A stretch of 49,085 bases of DNA from contig NZ_JAUMZV010000017.1 in assembly GCF_030527935.1 (NCBI RefSeq), positions 1 to 49,085 on the forward strand, read 5' to 3'. Under the pieces are notes generated by a model. It saw nothing but the letters and a program-made list of their open reading frames with translations. It was not told where the DNA came from and searched no databases. This document shows, piece by piece, positions 1-8,162 of this stretch (position 1 is the first letter of the stretch; every line of letters begins with the position of its first letter). Made by a program: the position numbers and the translations under genes. The DNA is from Kingella sp. (in: b-proteobacteria) (GTDB lineage Bacteria > Pseudomonadota > Gammaproteobacteria > Burkholderiales > Neisseriaceae).

Positions 1-51
1 CCGCGTTTTTAGGGCATAAAAGATGCCTATGCAAATAGTGAATACAGGTTC
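1..51. repeat. 160-bp inverted-repeat element, copy 1 (partial)
   Basis: This is the right-hand end of the 160 bp element described at 224-383, cut by the window edge. It ends in AATAGTGAATACAGGTTC followed by TTA, as in the complete copies. The stretch 52-223 between copies 1 and 2 holds DUS sequences (for example a palindromic one at 191-207) and no gene that I can see. Confidence 0.85.
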
Positions 52-223
52 TTATTTTTAGCTTCGCTACGCAGGCTGCTGTTAGGCGTTTCGCAAAGGC
101 AGCCTGAAAACAATATACCGCCCAATCGCCCAGCCTATCTTTCTTGCTCTGTATTCTCTCTAAAATCCCAACCACTTGACTTAAAACAATTTTCAGGCAG
201 CCTGAAAGCGTATAATTTTCTTA

Positions 224-383
224 GAACCTGTATTCACTATTTTCATAGGCAGATTTGATGACATAAAAGCGTGGATACAAGGCAAAAAGCACAGCAAGGT
301 TGGACACCTCGCGCGCATTTTTAACGCGGTAGCCGCGTTTCTAGGGCATTAAAGATGCCTATGAAAATAGTGAATACAGGTTC
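224..383. repeat. 160-bp inverted-repeat element, copy 2 (MITE-like)
   Basis: The left end reads GAACCTGTATTCACTATTTT and the right end is its inverse complement, so the terminal inverted repeats are nearly perfect for about 28 bases. It is flanked on both sides by TTA, which looks like a 3 bp target duplication. The interior has no reading frame of note. The element ends 27 bp before the lipoprotein gene at 411 and so forms part of that gene's upstream region. Confidence 0.9.
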
Positions 384-410
384 TTATCATCCAACGAAAA
401 GGAGTTCAAT

Positions 411-950
411 ATGAAAACCCAATCCGCTTTATTCGCTGCCAGTCTTGCGCTGGTTTTAGCCGCTTGCGCCCAGCAAAATAGTAGTCAAGCCGATGAAATC
501 AAACAGCTTAACGCCAAGCTGGCGGAAAAAGAGATGGCGGTGAAACTTTCTGCCCAGCGCACCAGCGAGCTGGAAAAACAATACACCGATATGTATTTTC
601 AACTGGATAGCTTAACGGTGGACAGTTTCAAGGCGAAGGTTGCCAAAGGCGATACGTTTTACGCCTACATCGGGCGGCCCAGCTGCGGCGATTGCAGCGC
701 GTTTGAACCGATTTTCAAGCGTTACATCAAGGAGCATAAACTCGGCGGCAAGCTGTATTTTGTGAACGTGCATTTTTTGCAGCAGGACAAACCCGCGTGG
801 ACGGCGTTTAAACAGCAATATGGCTTGCTCGGCACGCCTGTGCTGGCGAAATACAGCGGCGGCAAGCAAATCAACAAGCTGGATAAGGAAGACAAGGGGG
901 AAATGTCGCCCAAGGATATTGAAGCGTGGTTGGAGCTGAATAAGCTGTAA
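411..950 (+). CDS. Thioredoxin-fold lipoprotein with CGDC motif
   Basis: This 179-residue protein begins with a lipoprotein signal peptide: MKTQ, a hydrophobic stretch, then the lipobox LVLAAC, so Cys19 should be lipidated and the protein membrane-anchored on the periplasmic side. Residues about 28-60 are charged and look like a short coiled coil. The rest resembles the small thioredoxin-like family that includes bacteriocin transport accessory proteins, with an SCGDC site (CxxC) near residue 92 and a later GTPVLAKY segment that supplies the cis-proline. It probably acts as a thiol oxidoreductase, but the substrate cannot be read from sequence. A strong ribosome binding site, AAAAGGAG, lies just upstream. 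A 160 bp repeat element sits directly 5' of it. Confidence 0.8.
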   Translation: MKTQSALFAASLALVLAACAQQNSSQADEIKQLNAKLAEKEMAVKLSAQRTSELEKQYTDMYFQLDSLTVDSFKAKVAKGDTFYAYIGRPSCGDCSAFEPIFKRYIKEHKLGGKLYFVNVHFLQQDKPAWTAFKQQYGLLGTPVLAKYSGGKQINKLDKEDKGEMSPKDIEAWLELNKL

Positions 951-964
951 ACTCTGTGATGATG

Positions 965-1003
965 AGCAGCCTGAAAACGTGTAATACGGTTTCAGGCTGC
1001 TTT
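965..1003 (+). terminator. DUS inverted-pair terminator
   Basis: Two facing DUS sequences (GCAGCCTGAAAACG and CGGTTTCAGGCTGC) followed by TTT form a hairpin 15 bases after the lipoprotein stop codon. Confidence 0.7.
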
Positions 1004-1087
1004 GGGTTGGACATGGCAGGCGGTTGCAGGCTGCCTTGGGCTTGGGTTACCATGCGCCCTTTTTCAACCACACACAAAGGACACATC

Positions 1088-1513
1088 ATGCAAACAAGTG
1101 CGCGTAATCAATTTGAAGGCACGGTAAAAAGCATTAAAAATGGCGCGGTGAACAGCGAAATCATCATTGCGTTGGCGGGCGGCAAGGAAATTGCGGCGGC
1201 GATTACTTGCGAGAGCGTGGCGGGGCTGGATTTGGCGGCGGGCAAAAGCGTGCTGGCGTTGGTGAAAGCGGGCAGCGTGCTGCTGGCAACGGATGCGGAT
1301 GGCTATGCGTTTTCGGCGCGCAACCAGCTTCGCGGCACGATTCGCGCCATCCATCGTGGCACGGTAAACGCGGTGGTGGAATTGGATGCAGATGGCTTGG
1401 CGGTAAGCGCGGGGATCACGCTGCACAGCGCGGATGTGTTGCATTTGCAAGTGGGGCAAACGGCGACAGCGTTGTTTAAGGCTTCGGCGGTGGTGCTGGC
1501 GGTGAAAAAGTAG
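1088..1513 (+). CDS. Di-Mop (TOBE) molybdate-binding protein, molbindin/ModG-like
   Basis: This 141-residue protein is two tandem Mop/TOBE domains. The halves begin with the near-identical motifs SARNQFEGTV (residue 4) and SARNQLRGTI (about residue 75), so it is an internal duplication, as in ModG-type molbindins that bind molybdate or tungstate between subunits in the cytoplasm. No ATPase domain is attached, unlike in ModC. I chose the ATG at 1088 because it follows AAAGGACACATC and because the frame upstream of it encodes only a DUS pair. It lies beside the cofactor genes moaC and mobA, which supports a molybdate storage or buffering role. A second protein of the same kind is encoded at 35929. 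Confidence 0.85.
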   Translation: MQTSARNQFEGTVKSIKNGAVNSEIIIALAGGKEIAAAITCESVAGLDLAAGKSVLALVKAGSVLLATDADGYAFSARNQLRGTIRAIHRGTVNAVVELDADGLAVSAGITLHSADVLHLQVGQTATALFKASAVVLAVKK

Positions 1514-1525
1514 TTTGAGATGGAT

Positions 1526-1569
1526 AGGCAGCCTGAAAACGTGTGAATGCGTTTTCAGGCTGCTTTTTG
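1526..1569 (+). terminator. DUS inverted-pair terminator
   Basis: AGGCAGCCTGAAAAC pairs with GTTTTCAGGCTGC and is followed by TTTTTG, directly after the di-Mop gene. Confidence 0.75.
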
Positions 1570-1875
1570 TTGTGCGGGTGTTGGGGGGTGGTTTCAGGCT
1601 GCCTAATCATTACGCCCGCGTTTAGGCGTGGGATGGCGCAAATTATTGCCTACTGTTGTTGGGGTATTTTGGTGGGCAAGCGAGTTGCCCGCCCTACTCT
1701 ACTTTTTTGTCTTTTCAGGCTGCCTTAATCTAGCCAGCAAAAGGCAGCCTGAAAGCTGTGTAACGTTGGCGGCTTGCCGGCATTGGGCGTATAGGCGCAA
1801 CCGTTTGCTTTGTTGAACGAGTTATTGGGCGATGAGCCGTCGCCGCTCCATTTTACTTTTCAGGCTGCCTTGGGT
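1570..1875. other. Intergenic stretch with repeat fragments, no gene seen
   Basis: It contains several DUS copies, one arm of the TGGGCAA...TTGCCC inverted repeat family (about 1671-1695) and one arm of the GACGAGCCGTCGCCGCTCC family (about 1832-1853). The short open frames here have no ribosome binding site and consist largely of repeat sequence. Confidence 0.6.
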
Positions 1876-2349
1876 TTAGCGGTTGAAGTCGCTTTTGCCG
1901 CCTGATTTGTGCACCAGTTGCACGTTGCTGATGGTGATGTTGTGGCTTAGGGCTTTGGTCATGTCGTACACGGTGAGCGCGGCGGCGGTGGCGGCGGTAA
2001 GGGCTTCCATTTCTACGCCTGTTTTGTGGGTTACGGCGACTTCGGCGCGGATGTGTAGGCTGTGGTTGTGGTCTTGGTATGCCATGTGGATTTGGCAGCG
2101 TTCTAGCATCATGGGGTGGCATAGGGGGATGATGGCGGCGGTGTTTTTGGCGGCCATGATGCCTGCGATGCGGGCGATTTCGGTGATGGTGCCTTTGGCG
2201 GTTTGCCCGTGCGCGGCTTGGATTTGGGCATAGACTTCGGACGGGAAGAAGACGCTGGCTTCGGCGATGGCGGTACGTTGGGTGGTTTGCTTGGCGGAGA
2301 CATCGACCATGTGGGTGTGTCCGTGTTCGTTTAGGTGGGTAAGGGGCAT
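1876..2349 (-). CDS. moaC: Cyclic pyranopterin monophosphate synthase MoaC
   Basis: MoaC acts after MoaA in molybdenum cofactor synthesis, converting 3',8-cyclo-dihydro-GTP into cyclic pyranopterin monophosphate in the cytoplasm. The 157-residue length matches the family. Recognisable segments are MVDVSAKQTTQRTAIAEA near the N terminus, GTITEIARIAGIMAAKNT in the middle, the signature IPLCHPMML (the usual form is IPLCHPL) and KTGVEMEALTAATAAALTVYDM further on. It is the last of the minus-strand cofactor genes. About 350 bases with a repeat element separate it from mobA, so it may have its own promoter. Confidence 0.95.
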   Translation of the reverse strand: MPLTHLNEHGHTHMVDVSAKQTTQRTAIAEASVFFPSEVYAQIQAAHGQTAKGTITEIARIAGIMAAKNTAAIIPLCHPMMLERCQIHMAYQDHNHSLHIRAEVAVTHKTGVEMEALTAATAAALTVYDMTKALSHNITISNVQLVHKSGGKSDFNR

Positions 2350-2427
2350 GGGGGGCCTTTTTGGGTGGTGGGTTTTAGCTACGCTGAACTTCGTTTCAGG
2401 CTGCTTTTTATTTTTGGGCGGTGCGCT

Positions 2428-2577
2428 AAAAGTATGCTGTACTGTTGTTAAGGGTGGCTGTTTAATCCGTTTACCACCCCCATCCTAGCCTTCCCCCGCC
2501 AGCGGGAGAAGGAACAGATAGCAGGATTTTTAACCAATGTTGCTTGCTATCAACCATCATCAAGCCAGCATACTTTT
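2428..2577. repeat. 150-bp element with AAAAGTATGCTG inverted termini
   Basis: AAAAGTATGCTG at 2428-2439 is exactly the reverse complement of CAGCATACTTTT at 2566-2577. The interior includes the palindromic CCCGCCAGCGGG and no convincing gene. It fills most of the gap between moaC and mobA. It looks like a small inverted-repeat element, but I see only one copy here. Confidence 0.55.
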
Positions 2578-2700
2578 TTGATACCACTTTATTTTTGCGT
2601 GTAAGGGCAGCCTGAAAAGAGTTGGGGCTGGGGGATGGTGATTGAATCGGCGGGCGTTTGGGCTACACCAGCGTGGTACGCGGCAAGACGCGTGCTCTGG

Positions 2701-3330
2701 CTAAGAATTGGCATCGGCGTAGATATTGAGTTGCTCGGCGGCGTGTTGGGCTTGGGCGTATTCTTGTGGGGTGTTGAAGTGGGCGATGGTGCGCCATGCG
2801 TGGGGCAGTGGGATGGTTTGGTGGGGCTGGGATTGGACGTAGTGTTGCACGCGCTTGTTGCCTTGGGCGACGGTGGTTTTCAGGCTGCCTGCGAGTTGGG
2901 TTGACCAGTGGGCGAGCAGGGGGAGCAGTTGTTCGCCGTCTTGCAGGGCGGTGATGCCTTGGGCGAAGATGGGGCTGCGGGCGGCGGTGTTGAGTTGGGC
3001 GATTAGGGCTTCGGGGGGGATTAGGGTGTCGCAGGATAGGATGTAGAGCCCTGCGTGGCCTTGGGCTTGGGCTTGGGCGAGCGCGGGGGCGATGGCGGAG
3101 AGTGCGCCTTGTTTGTGGGGGAGTTGGTCGGGGAGATATTGGGCGGGGGCGGTGTGGGGGTAGCGGTGCTGGTCGGCGGCGAGCCACACGGGGCGATGGG
3201 GGGCGGCGTTGGTGATTTGGTGGGCGATTAGGGGGCGGTTGCGGTAGGGCAGCAGGGCTTTGGAGCTGCCCATGCGGCTGCTTTGTCCGCCGCAAAGGAT
3301 AAGAAGGGGAGATGTATTGGTAGTAAGCAT
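2701..3330 (-). CDS. mobA: Molybdenum cofactor guanylyltransferase MobA
   Basis: MobA transfers GMP from GTP to molybdenum-molybdopterin, giving the guanine dinucleotide cofactor used by enzymes of the DMSO reductase family such as nitrate reductase. The protein has 209 residues, close to the family norm of about 195-210. Its N terminus carries the nucleotidyltransferase signature LILCGGQSSRMGSSKALLPY, and YILSCDTLIPPEAL holds the acidic metal-binding region. A DUS is translated in frame as GSLKTT. The gene lies just downstream of the AT-rich helicase-like gene, which separates it from moaB. Its presence implies that the organism has at least one MGD-dependent enzyme. Confidence 0.93.
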   Translation of the reverse strand: MLTTNTSPLLILCGGQSSRMGSSKALLPYRNRPLIAHQITNAAPHRPVWLAADQHRYPHTAPAQYLPDQLPHKQGALSAIAPALAQAQAQGHAGLYILSCDTLIPPEALIAQLNTAARSPIFAQGITALQDGEQLLPLLAHWSTQLAGSLKTTVAQGNKRVQHYVQSQPHQTIPLPHAWRTIAHFNTPQEYAQAQHAAEQLNIYADANS

Positions 3331-3437
3331 GATTTTTTTGAAGTTTTATACCACTCAACTAAAAAAAAAAAATAAAAAAGTAAATTGGAAACAAAATACA
3401 AAAATATGAATTCCACACCAGTGGAGATGTTTTAATG

Positions 3438-5963
3438 TTAAGTCTGTTTTTGTGCTTGCTGATATGCTATGAGCAGCTGCCCCAACTCAGATGCCGAATC
3501 TTTTACATGGATATACAAAGTATCAATCGCCCGTGTTAATGCCAGCAATACCCAATGCGCTGCATAACGCGTTCTGCGCTGTTCTTCATCTAAAAACAGA
3601 TCATTTGCCAAATATTGTGCTGCCTGTTCCTCTTGCTTTTTCATTTCAAAGAATGCGTCAATTTCCAAACAGAAAACCGACCACGCTTCCAAACCTCGGC
3701 AAGACTCATAATACAGACCGCGATACTTCCCGTGTATCGGTTCATCTTGGTTGCCTGCAAAATACCAATAAAACTCTTCATTATTCATAGATAGCATTTC
3801 AGGCAGCCTGCAATTCAGATTGATATTGTCTGACTCATATTCTTCCACATTGTCATGTTCGTTAATCTGCATCCTTTTTGATGAAACTTTCATTTTATTA
3901 AACAATACATCGCTTCCCGAGTTCATTAAAAACATCATGCTTTCATACGGTGACAATTGATTTCTCTCTCCTTCACCTTTGCACGCCTGAACAACAGCAC
4001 GCAATTGTTCTCCCATTCCACCCGATCCGTTCCCGTAATCTATAAACACGCGTCCCATATCGCCATTGTGCATTTCACATTCCAAGCCCAAATCAATTTC
4101 ATAATGCGTTGCAATAAAATTGCACAAATTAACCAATTCAGGCTTCAAGCGATAACTTTTTTTCTGTTTTTTAATTTCAAAAACGCTGTTTTTTTGTGTC
4201 TGTATTACTTCCAGTTTCTGCTGCTCTTGATTAAAACGATAAGACGAACATACCGTCCAATCGCAAGGCTCGGTCAGGCGGACAAGCTGCTCCTGCCCGC
4301 CTGTGCTGACAACAATATTTTCTCGCCCAAAAAATTGAAGTATCCAATCTCGCTCTAAGGCATGAAAATCCTGCCCTTCGTCAATCAGCAACACATCAAA
4401 TGCACTGCGAAATCCACCTAGTGAACGATTAATACGTTCTTTAAACGCATCACGCCTAGACTTCCCATGCAAATAATCTCCTTGTTTTTCCCACAATTCA
4501 TGCCATTCTTCATCAGACAACTCATCAATTTTCAAATAATCAAATAAAACATCTGGCTCATTGATTGCCATCATCAAATTACGCACAACTTGGAAATAAT
4601 CAGTCAGAAAAATATCTTTGCCGACCAATCCCGAAATTTTGTCTTTTTGTCTTTGCAATTCCCCCTTCCATTCATTATGCCAATCCCGTTCATTTTTACT
4701 ATTGGAAAATTTCAAATAAATCTCACGTTCCGCCGCGCTTAATTTAGACAAAATATGCGCTTGACTGGCTGGAAAATATTTTTCCACAATCTCGTTTATA
4801 TAGTTAAATTTTCTATCCAAGTCACTACATAACTGTTTGATTCTTGAAATGCCCATGATCTGACAAAGACGCAAACCAGCCGTGTGATGCGCAGTCATTT
4901 TATAAATTTGCTGATGTATCGTGCGGATCAAAATTTGATTGGGAGACGTTTTCCATAATTTTCGCGCCGCTATATCAAATTCATATTTCAACATACGGTT
5001 ATACATAAACACCCGTACTCTTTTATTATCCGAAACCGCTTTTTTCATCAGCAACATCAGTTCCGTTGTTTTACCGCTTCCCGCTTTGCCACTAATCAAC
5101 ACCAAATGTTTGTCCAATTGCGGATATGCCAAAATTCGGTTTTCCAATTTTTTCTGCTTAATTTGTACACCCAATACAAATTCGCCATCGTCCAACGAAT
5201 TCTTTTGGCTAAGATATTTTTCATACTCTTTATCGTCTTTATGTTTATTTTCAGCAATTTGATCCAGTTTTTTCTTGGTTAATGCACCAATTTTCTGATC
5301 ATTTTCAATCCGTTTAAGTAGTGATTCAATTTGCTCATCCATCTTGGGATACAGGTTTTTATGACTATTCGCTGTTATATTTCTCCATCCCCAAAACGAT
5401 GTAATATGCTCACGGATACCGAATGCCAAACAGGCTTTCCATTCATAAAAGCCAAACTCAGGGGCATAAATCACCTTCCCGTTTTGAAAATCATAGGATT
5501 GTTTATTCGGACTTATTACCCACACCAACGGGAAAATTTTCAACTTTTCTACATCCCAAACAGATTCAAGATATTGTTTTGTTGCAAATGTCAAATTGGA
5601 AACAATATCGTTGACTTCAATATCCATTTTGTCATCTACCATCAACAAACTTAAATCCCCACCATTATGGCTGATGCGTACTGGCTGATCGGTATAATCC
5701 CTAATAAAGCGTATCGGCATGATAATGTTATTAAAATAATGTTCGTTATCAAATCTGACGAAACGCCTTGGCACATCTTCTACTGCCACAATCAAAAGCA
5801 AATCAATATGCGTATCCACCAAATTTTTAATTTTTGGTTGATGAATAAAGATAACCGTGCAGTTCTCATATACGAATTTAAACTGATCATCTCTCTGCCA
5901 AGCAGTCAGAAATGCCTGTTCGTCAATATTGAAAACGTTCTCACCATAAGTTTTGTATTTCAT
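3438..5963 (-). CDS. Superfamily 1 (UvrD/Rep-like) helicase or ATPase with N-terminal extension, likely acquired
   Basis: This is a protein of about 841 residues. I prefer the ATG at 5963 over the one at 5987 because AAAGGGGG sits just upstream. Numbering from 5963, the first 280 residues have no clear family; HIDLLLIVAVED near residue 53 faintly recalls NERD-type nuclease domains, but the expected E-x-K is not intact. SF1 motifs follow: Walker A GKAGSGKTT near 292, Walker B LLIDEGQD near 525, an R-rich SYRLKPEL segment near 604, a motif V-like CRGLEAW near 756 and motif VI LLALTRA near 806. The gene is clearly richer in A+T than its neighbours and contains almost no DUS. It splits moaB from mobA. 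A nuclease-helicase defence role like that of Nhi is possible but unproven. Confidence 0.75.
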   Translation of the reverse strand: MKYKTYGENVFNIDEQAFLTAWQRDDQFKFVYENCTVIFIHQPKIKNLVDTHIDLLLIVAVEDVPRRFVRFDNEHYFNNIIMPIRFIRDYTDQPVRISHNGGDLSLLMVDDKMDIEVNDIVSNLTFATKQYLESVWDVEKLKIFPLVWVISPNKQSYDFQNGKVIYAPEFGFYEWKACLAFGIREHITSFWGWRNITANSHKNLYPKMDEQIESLLKRIENDQKIGALTKKKLDQIAENKHKDDKEYEKYLSQKNSLDDGEFVLGVQIKQKKLENRILAYPQLDKHLVLISGKAGSGKTTELMLLMKKAVSDNKRVRVFMYNRMLKYEFDIAARKLWKTSPNQILIRTIHQQIYKMTAHHTAGLRLCQIMGISRIKQLCSDLDRKFNYINEIVEKYFPASQAHILSKLSAAEREIYLKFSNSKNERDWHNEWKGELQRQKDKISGLVGKDIFLTDYFQVVRNLMMAINEPDVLFDYLKIDELSDEEWHELWEKQGDYLHGKSRRDAFKERINRSLGGFRSAFDVLLIDEGQDFHALERDWILQFFGRENIVVSTGGQEQLVRLTEPCDWTVCSSYRFNQEQQKLEVIQTQKNSVFEIKKQKKSYRLKPELVNLCNFIATHYEIDLGLECEMHNGDMGRVFIDYGNGSGGMGEQLRAVVQACKGEGERNQLSPYESMMFLMNSGSDVLFNKMKVSSKRMQINEHDNVEEYESDNINLNCRLPEMLSMNNEEFYWYFAGNQDEPIHGKYRGLYYESCRGLEAWSVFCLEIDAFFEMKKQEEQAAQYLANDLFLDEEQRRTRYAAHWVLLALTRAIDTLYIHVKDSASELGQLLIAYQQAQKQT

Positions 5964-6012
5964 AACTACCCCCTTTATCTTGCTCAAAGAAAAAATGTGT
6001 ATTTATGTAGTA

Positions 6013-6053
6013 ATTCAGGCTGCCTTAACCATAGCCAAAGGCAGCCTGAAAAC
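6013..6053 (-). terminator. DUS inverted pair between moaB and the helicase-like gene
   Basis: TTCAGGCTGCCTT and AAGGCAGCCTGAA face each other just after the moaB stop codon. The hairpin probably ends moaB transcription and separates it from the AT-rich gene. Confidence 0.65.
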
Positions 6054-6057
6054 GCGT

Positions 6058-6576
6058 TTACGCTCTATCCCAAGAATTAAACACGCGAGTGAAGCCGCAG
6101 GCGTTGATGCGAGGGTCTAGCTGGGGTTGGATGATTTGTTCCCATGCGGTGCGGCAGGCGTTGGTGGAACCGGGGAGGCAGAAGATGAGCGTGCGGTTGG
6201 CGATGCCTGCGATGGCGCGCGATTGGATGGTGGACATGCCGATTTCGTTCAGCGAAATGGCACGAAAGATTTCGCCGAAGCCGTCTATGGTTTTGTCAAA
6301 CAGCAGGGAGACGGCATCGGGGGTGATGTCGCGGTCAAACATGCCTGTGCCGCCTGTAATCAGGATGACTTGGATGCTGGGATGGGCGATGGCAACGGAG
6401 ATGCGGGCGCGGATGTCGTATTTTTCGTCGCGGCAGAGGTCGCGGGAATGGAGAATGTGCCCGCTTTGTTGCAGGGCTTGGGCGAGGTAGTCGCCGCTGC
6501 CGTCTTCTTTGCTGCTGCGGGTGTCGGTTACGGTGAGGATGTGGATGTTGAGGGGGCGGAAGTTGGGGGCGGCCAT
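6058..6576 (-). CDS. moaB: Molybdenum cofactor biosynthesis protein MoaB
   Basis: This 172-residue protein belongs to the MoaB/MogA family, which adenylylates molybdopterin before molybdenum insertion. Typical features are LTVTDTRSSKEDGSGDYL near the N terminus and the substrate-binding loop ILITGGTGMFDRD around residue 80, followed by IFCLPGSTNACRTAW. In organisms without a separate MogA this protein probably supplies the adenylylation step. MoeA, encoded nearby at 8163, would then insert the metal. The gene is on the same strand as moaA and moeA, but 442 bases of DUS-rich spacer separate it from moaA. Confidence 0.92.
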   Translation of the reverse strand: MAAPNFRPLNIHILTVTDTRSSKEDGSGDYLAQALQQSGHILHSRDLCRDEKYDIRARISVAIAHPSIQVILITGGTGMFDRDITPDAVSLLFDKTIDGFGEIFRAISLNEIGMSTIQSRAIAGIANRTLIFCLPGSTNACRTAWEQIIQPQLDPRINACGFTRVFNSWDRA

Positions 6577-7018
6577 GGGGAGCTCCTTATGATGTTGGTG
6601 GTTGGTGAGGTGGGATTTCAGGCTGCTTTGGGTTACATGATTGGGCAGCCTGAAAGGGTTAGTGTTTTGTAGTTGAAAGCAGCCTGAAATTCAATCTATC
6701 CAGTAGAAAAATCGTTTGACTCAACATCGAGCGGTTTTGTTTTTTTCAGGCTGCATCAGGCAATTAAGGCAGCCTGAAATCGTTTATACCTATGCGGTTT
6801 GCCATTTGGCGACGAGCCGTCGCCGCTCCATTTTAGGTTTCAGGCTGCTTCAGGTGTGAGGCAGCCTGAAACGAAGTTCAGCGGAGCTAAAATGGCTTGG
6901 GGTCGCGCGCTTGTTTTTAAGGCGCGAACGGTTGGGCTGCTGGGCGTGGGTATGGCGGCGCAACGCCATGAAAACGGCTTATGTTCTGTGTGGTTGGGGC
7001 AGCCTGAAAAATGATGAT
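6577..7018. other. DUS-rich spacer between moaB and moaA, no gene seen
   Basis: It holds at least seven full or partial DUS copies in facing pairs, one arm of the GACGAGCCGTCGCCGCTCC repeat (about 6811-6832) and one copy of the extended DUS with CGAAGTTCAGCGGAGCTAAA (6861-6892). The open frames here have no convincing start signals. Confidence 0.6.
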
Positions 7019-7990
7019 TCAGCCGCCTGTCATGGACAGGTTGGTAATCAGCCCGACTTTTTTGTTGTGCAAGTAATGGTGTTCGGGCTTTTGTTGGACA
7101 AGCTGGGCGATTTGGTTTTTCAGGCTGCCTACGTCGTGCAAATAGGGGCGCAGGTCGTGGGCGACGCTGCCAAATAGGCAGAGGTGCATTTTGCCTTGGG
7201 CGGTGATGCGTAGGCGGTTGCAGGTGGTGCAGAAATCTTGGCTGTATGGGGCGATGATGCCGATGTTGCCGATGTAGTCGGGGTGGCTGTATTCGCGGGC
7301 GGGGCCGGCGTGGGGTTGGCGCGGTTGCAGTTGCCAGCCTTGGGCGATAAGGTTGCGTTCTAGTTGCGCGGCGGTTTGGTGTTGCTGTTGGAAGTAGGTG
7401 GGGTTGTCGCCTGTTTGCATCAGTTCTATAAAGCGCAGGGCGATGGGGCGGCTGCGGATGTAGTCCAGCGCGTCGTGTAGGGTTTCTTGGGCGTGTTCGC
7501 GCAGCAATAGGGTGTTGATTTTAATGCTGGTGAAACCTGTGTTTAGGATGGTTTCTATGTCGCGCAGGATGGTTTGGCTTTGGTTTTTGCCGGTGATTTT
7601 TTGGAAGGTTTCGGGGTTGAAGCTGTCTAGGCTGATGTTGAGTTTGCTTAATCCTGCGTCGCGGTAAACGGGGAAATTTTTGCCTAGCTGGTGTCCATTG
7701 GTGGTGAGCGCGATGTGTTGGATTTGCGGCTGGGCGTGGATGGCGGCGATGATGTCGGGCAAATCGGCGCGTAGGGTAGGTTCGCCGCCTGTGAGCCGCA
7801 CTTTGCGCGTGCCGCTTTGGGCAAAGGCGGCGGCGATGGTTTGAATTTCGGACAACGTGAGCTCGTTGGGCTTGGCTTTGCCTTGGTAGCCGTTGGGCAG
7901 GCAGTAGCTGCATCGGTAGTTGCACAGGTCGGTGATGGAAAGCCGCAGGTAGCTTAGGCGGCGGTGGTAGGGGTCTATTAGGGTGGTCAT
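7019..7990 (-). CDS. moaA: GTP 3',8-cyclase MoaA (radical SAM)
   Basis: MoaA uses S-adenosylmethionine and two 4Fe-4S clusters to turn GTP into 3',8-cyclo-dihydro-GTP, the first step of molybdenum cofactor synthesis. The protein has 323 residues. The radical SAM motif is CNYRCSYC near residue 24. The second cluster is bound by CTTCNRL and the later Cys of MHLCLFG near the C terminus. The SAM-binding RLTGGEPTLR follows the first cluster. It ends in the conserved Gly-Gly (SMTGG) that is needed for activity. It lies upstream of moaB on the same strand. A DUS is translated in frame as GSLKNQ near the end. Confidence 0.96.
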   Translation of the reverse strand: MTTLIDPYHRRLSYLRLSITDLCNYRCSYCLPNGYQGKAKPNELTLSEIQTIAAAFAQSGTRKVRLTGGEPTLRADLPDIIAAIHAQPQIQHIALTTNGHQLGKNFPVYRDAGLSKLNISLDSFNPETFQKITGKNQSQTILRDIETILNTGFTSIKINTLLLREHAQETLHDALDYIRSRPIALRFIELMQTGDNPTYFQQQHQTAAQLERNLIAQGWQLQPRQPHAGPAREYSHPDYIGNIGIIAPYSQDFCTTCNRLRITAQGKMHLCLFGSVAHDLRPYLHDVGSLKNQIAQLVQQKPEHHYLHNKKVGLITNLSMTGG

Positions 7991-8162
7991 GGTGTGTGCC
8001 TTGGGTTTCAGGCTGCCTTTATTGTGTTTGGTTTTTCAGGCTGCCTTTGGGGTGGTGTTATGGTTGTAAACAAGTTTAAGCGTGATGATTATTTGAATTT
8101 GTTTTTTCAGGCTGCCTATTTGCCCACGCGCACAATCAGGCAGCCTGAAACAGCAATGGCGA

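Noticed and set aside
176..216. Possible promoter TTGACT ... TATAAT before the lipoprotein gene
   Set aside because: The spacing between the boxes is about 29 bases, too long for a normal sigma70 promoter, and a 160 bp element lies between it and the gene.
1..410. 160-bp elements considered as Correia (NEMIS) elements
   Set aside because: Length is similar, but the ends GAACCTGTATTC do not match the TATAGTGGATTAA-type ends of Correia elements as I remember them.
956..1087. Longer start for the first di-Mop gene
   Set aside because: The extra 44 codons are made of a DUS pair and have no ribosome binding site. The ATG at 1088 has one and fits the family.
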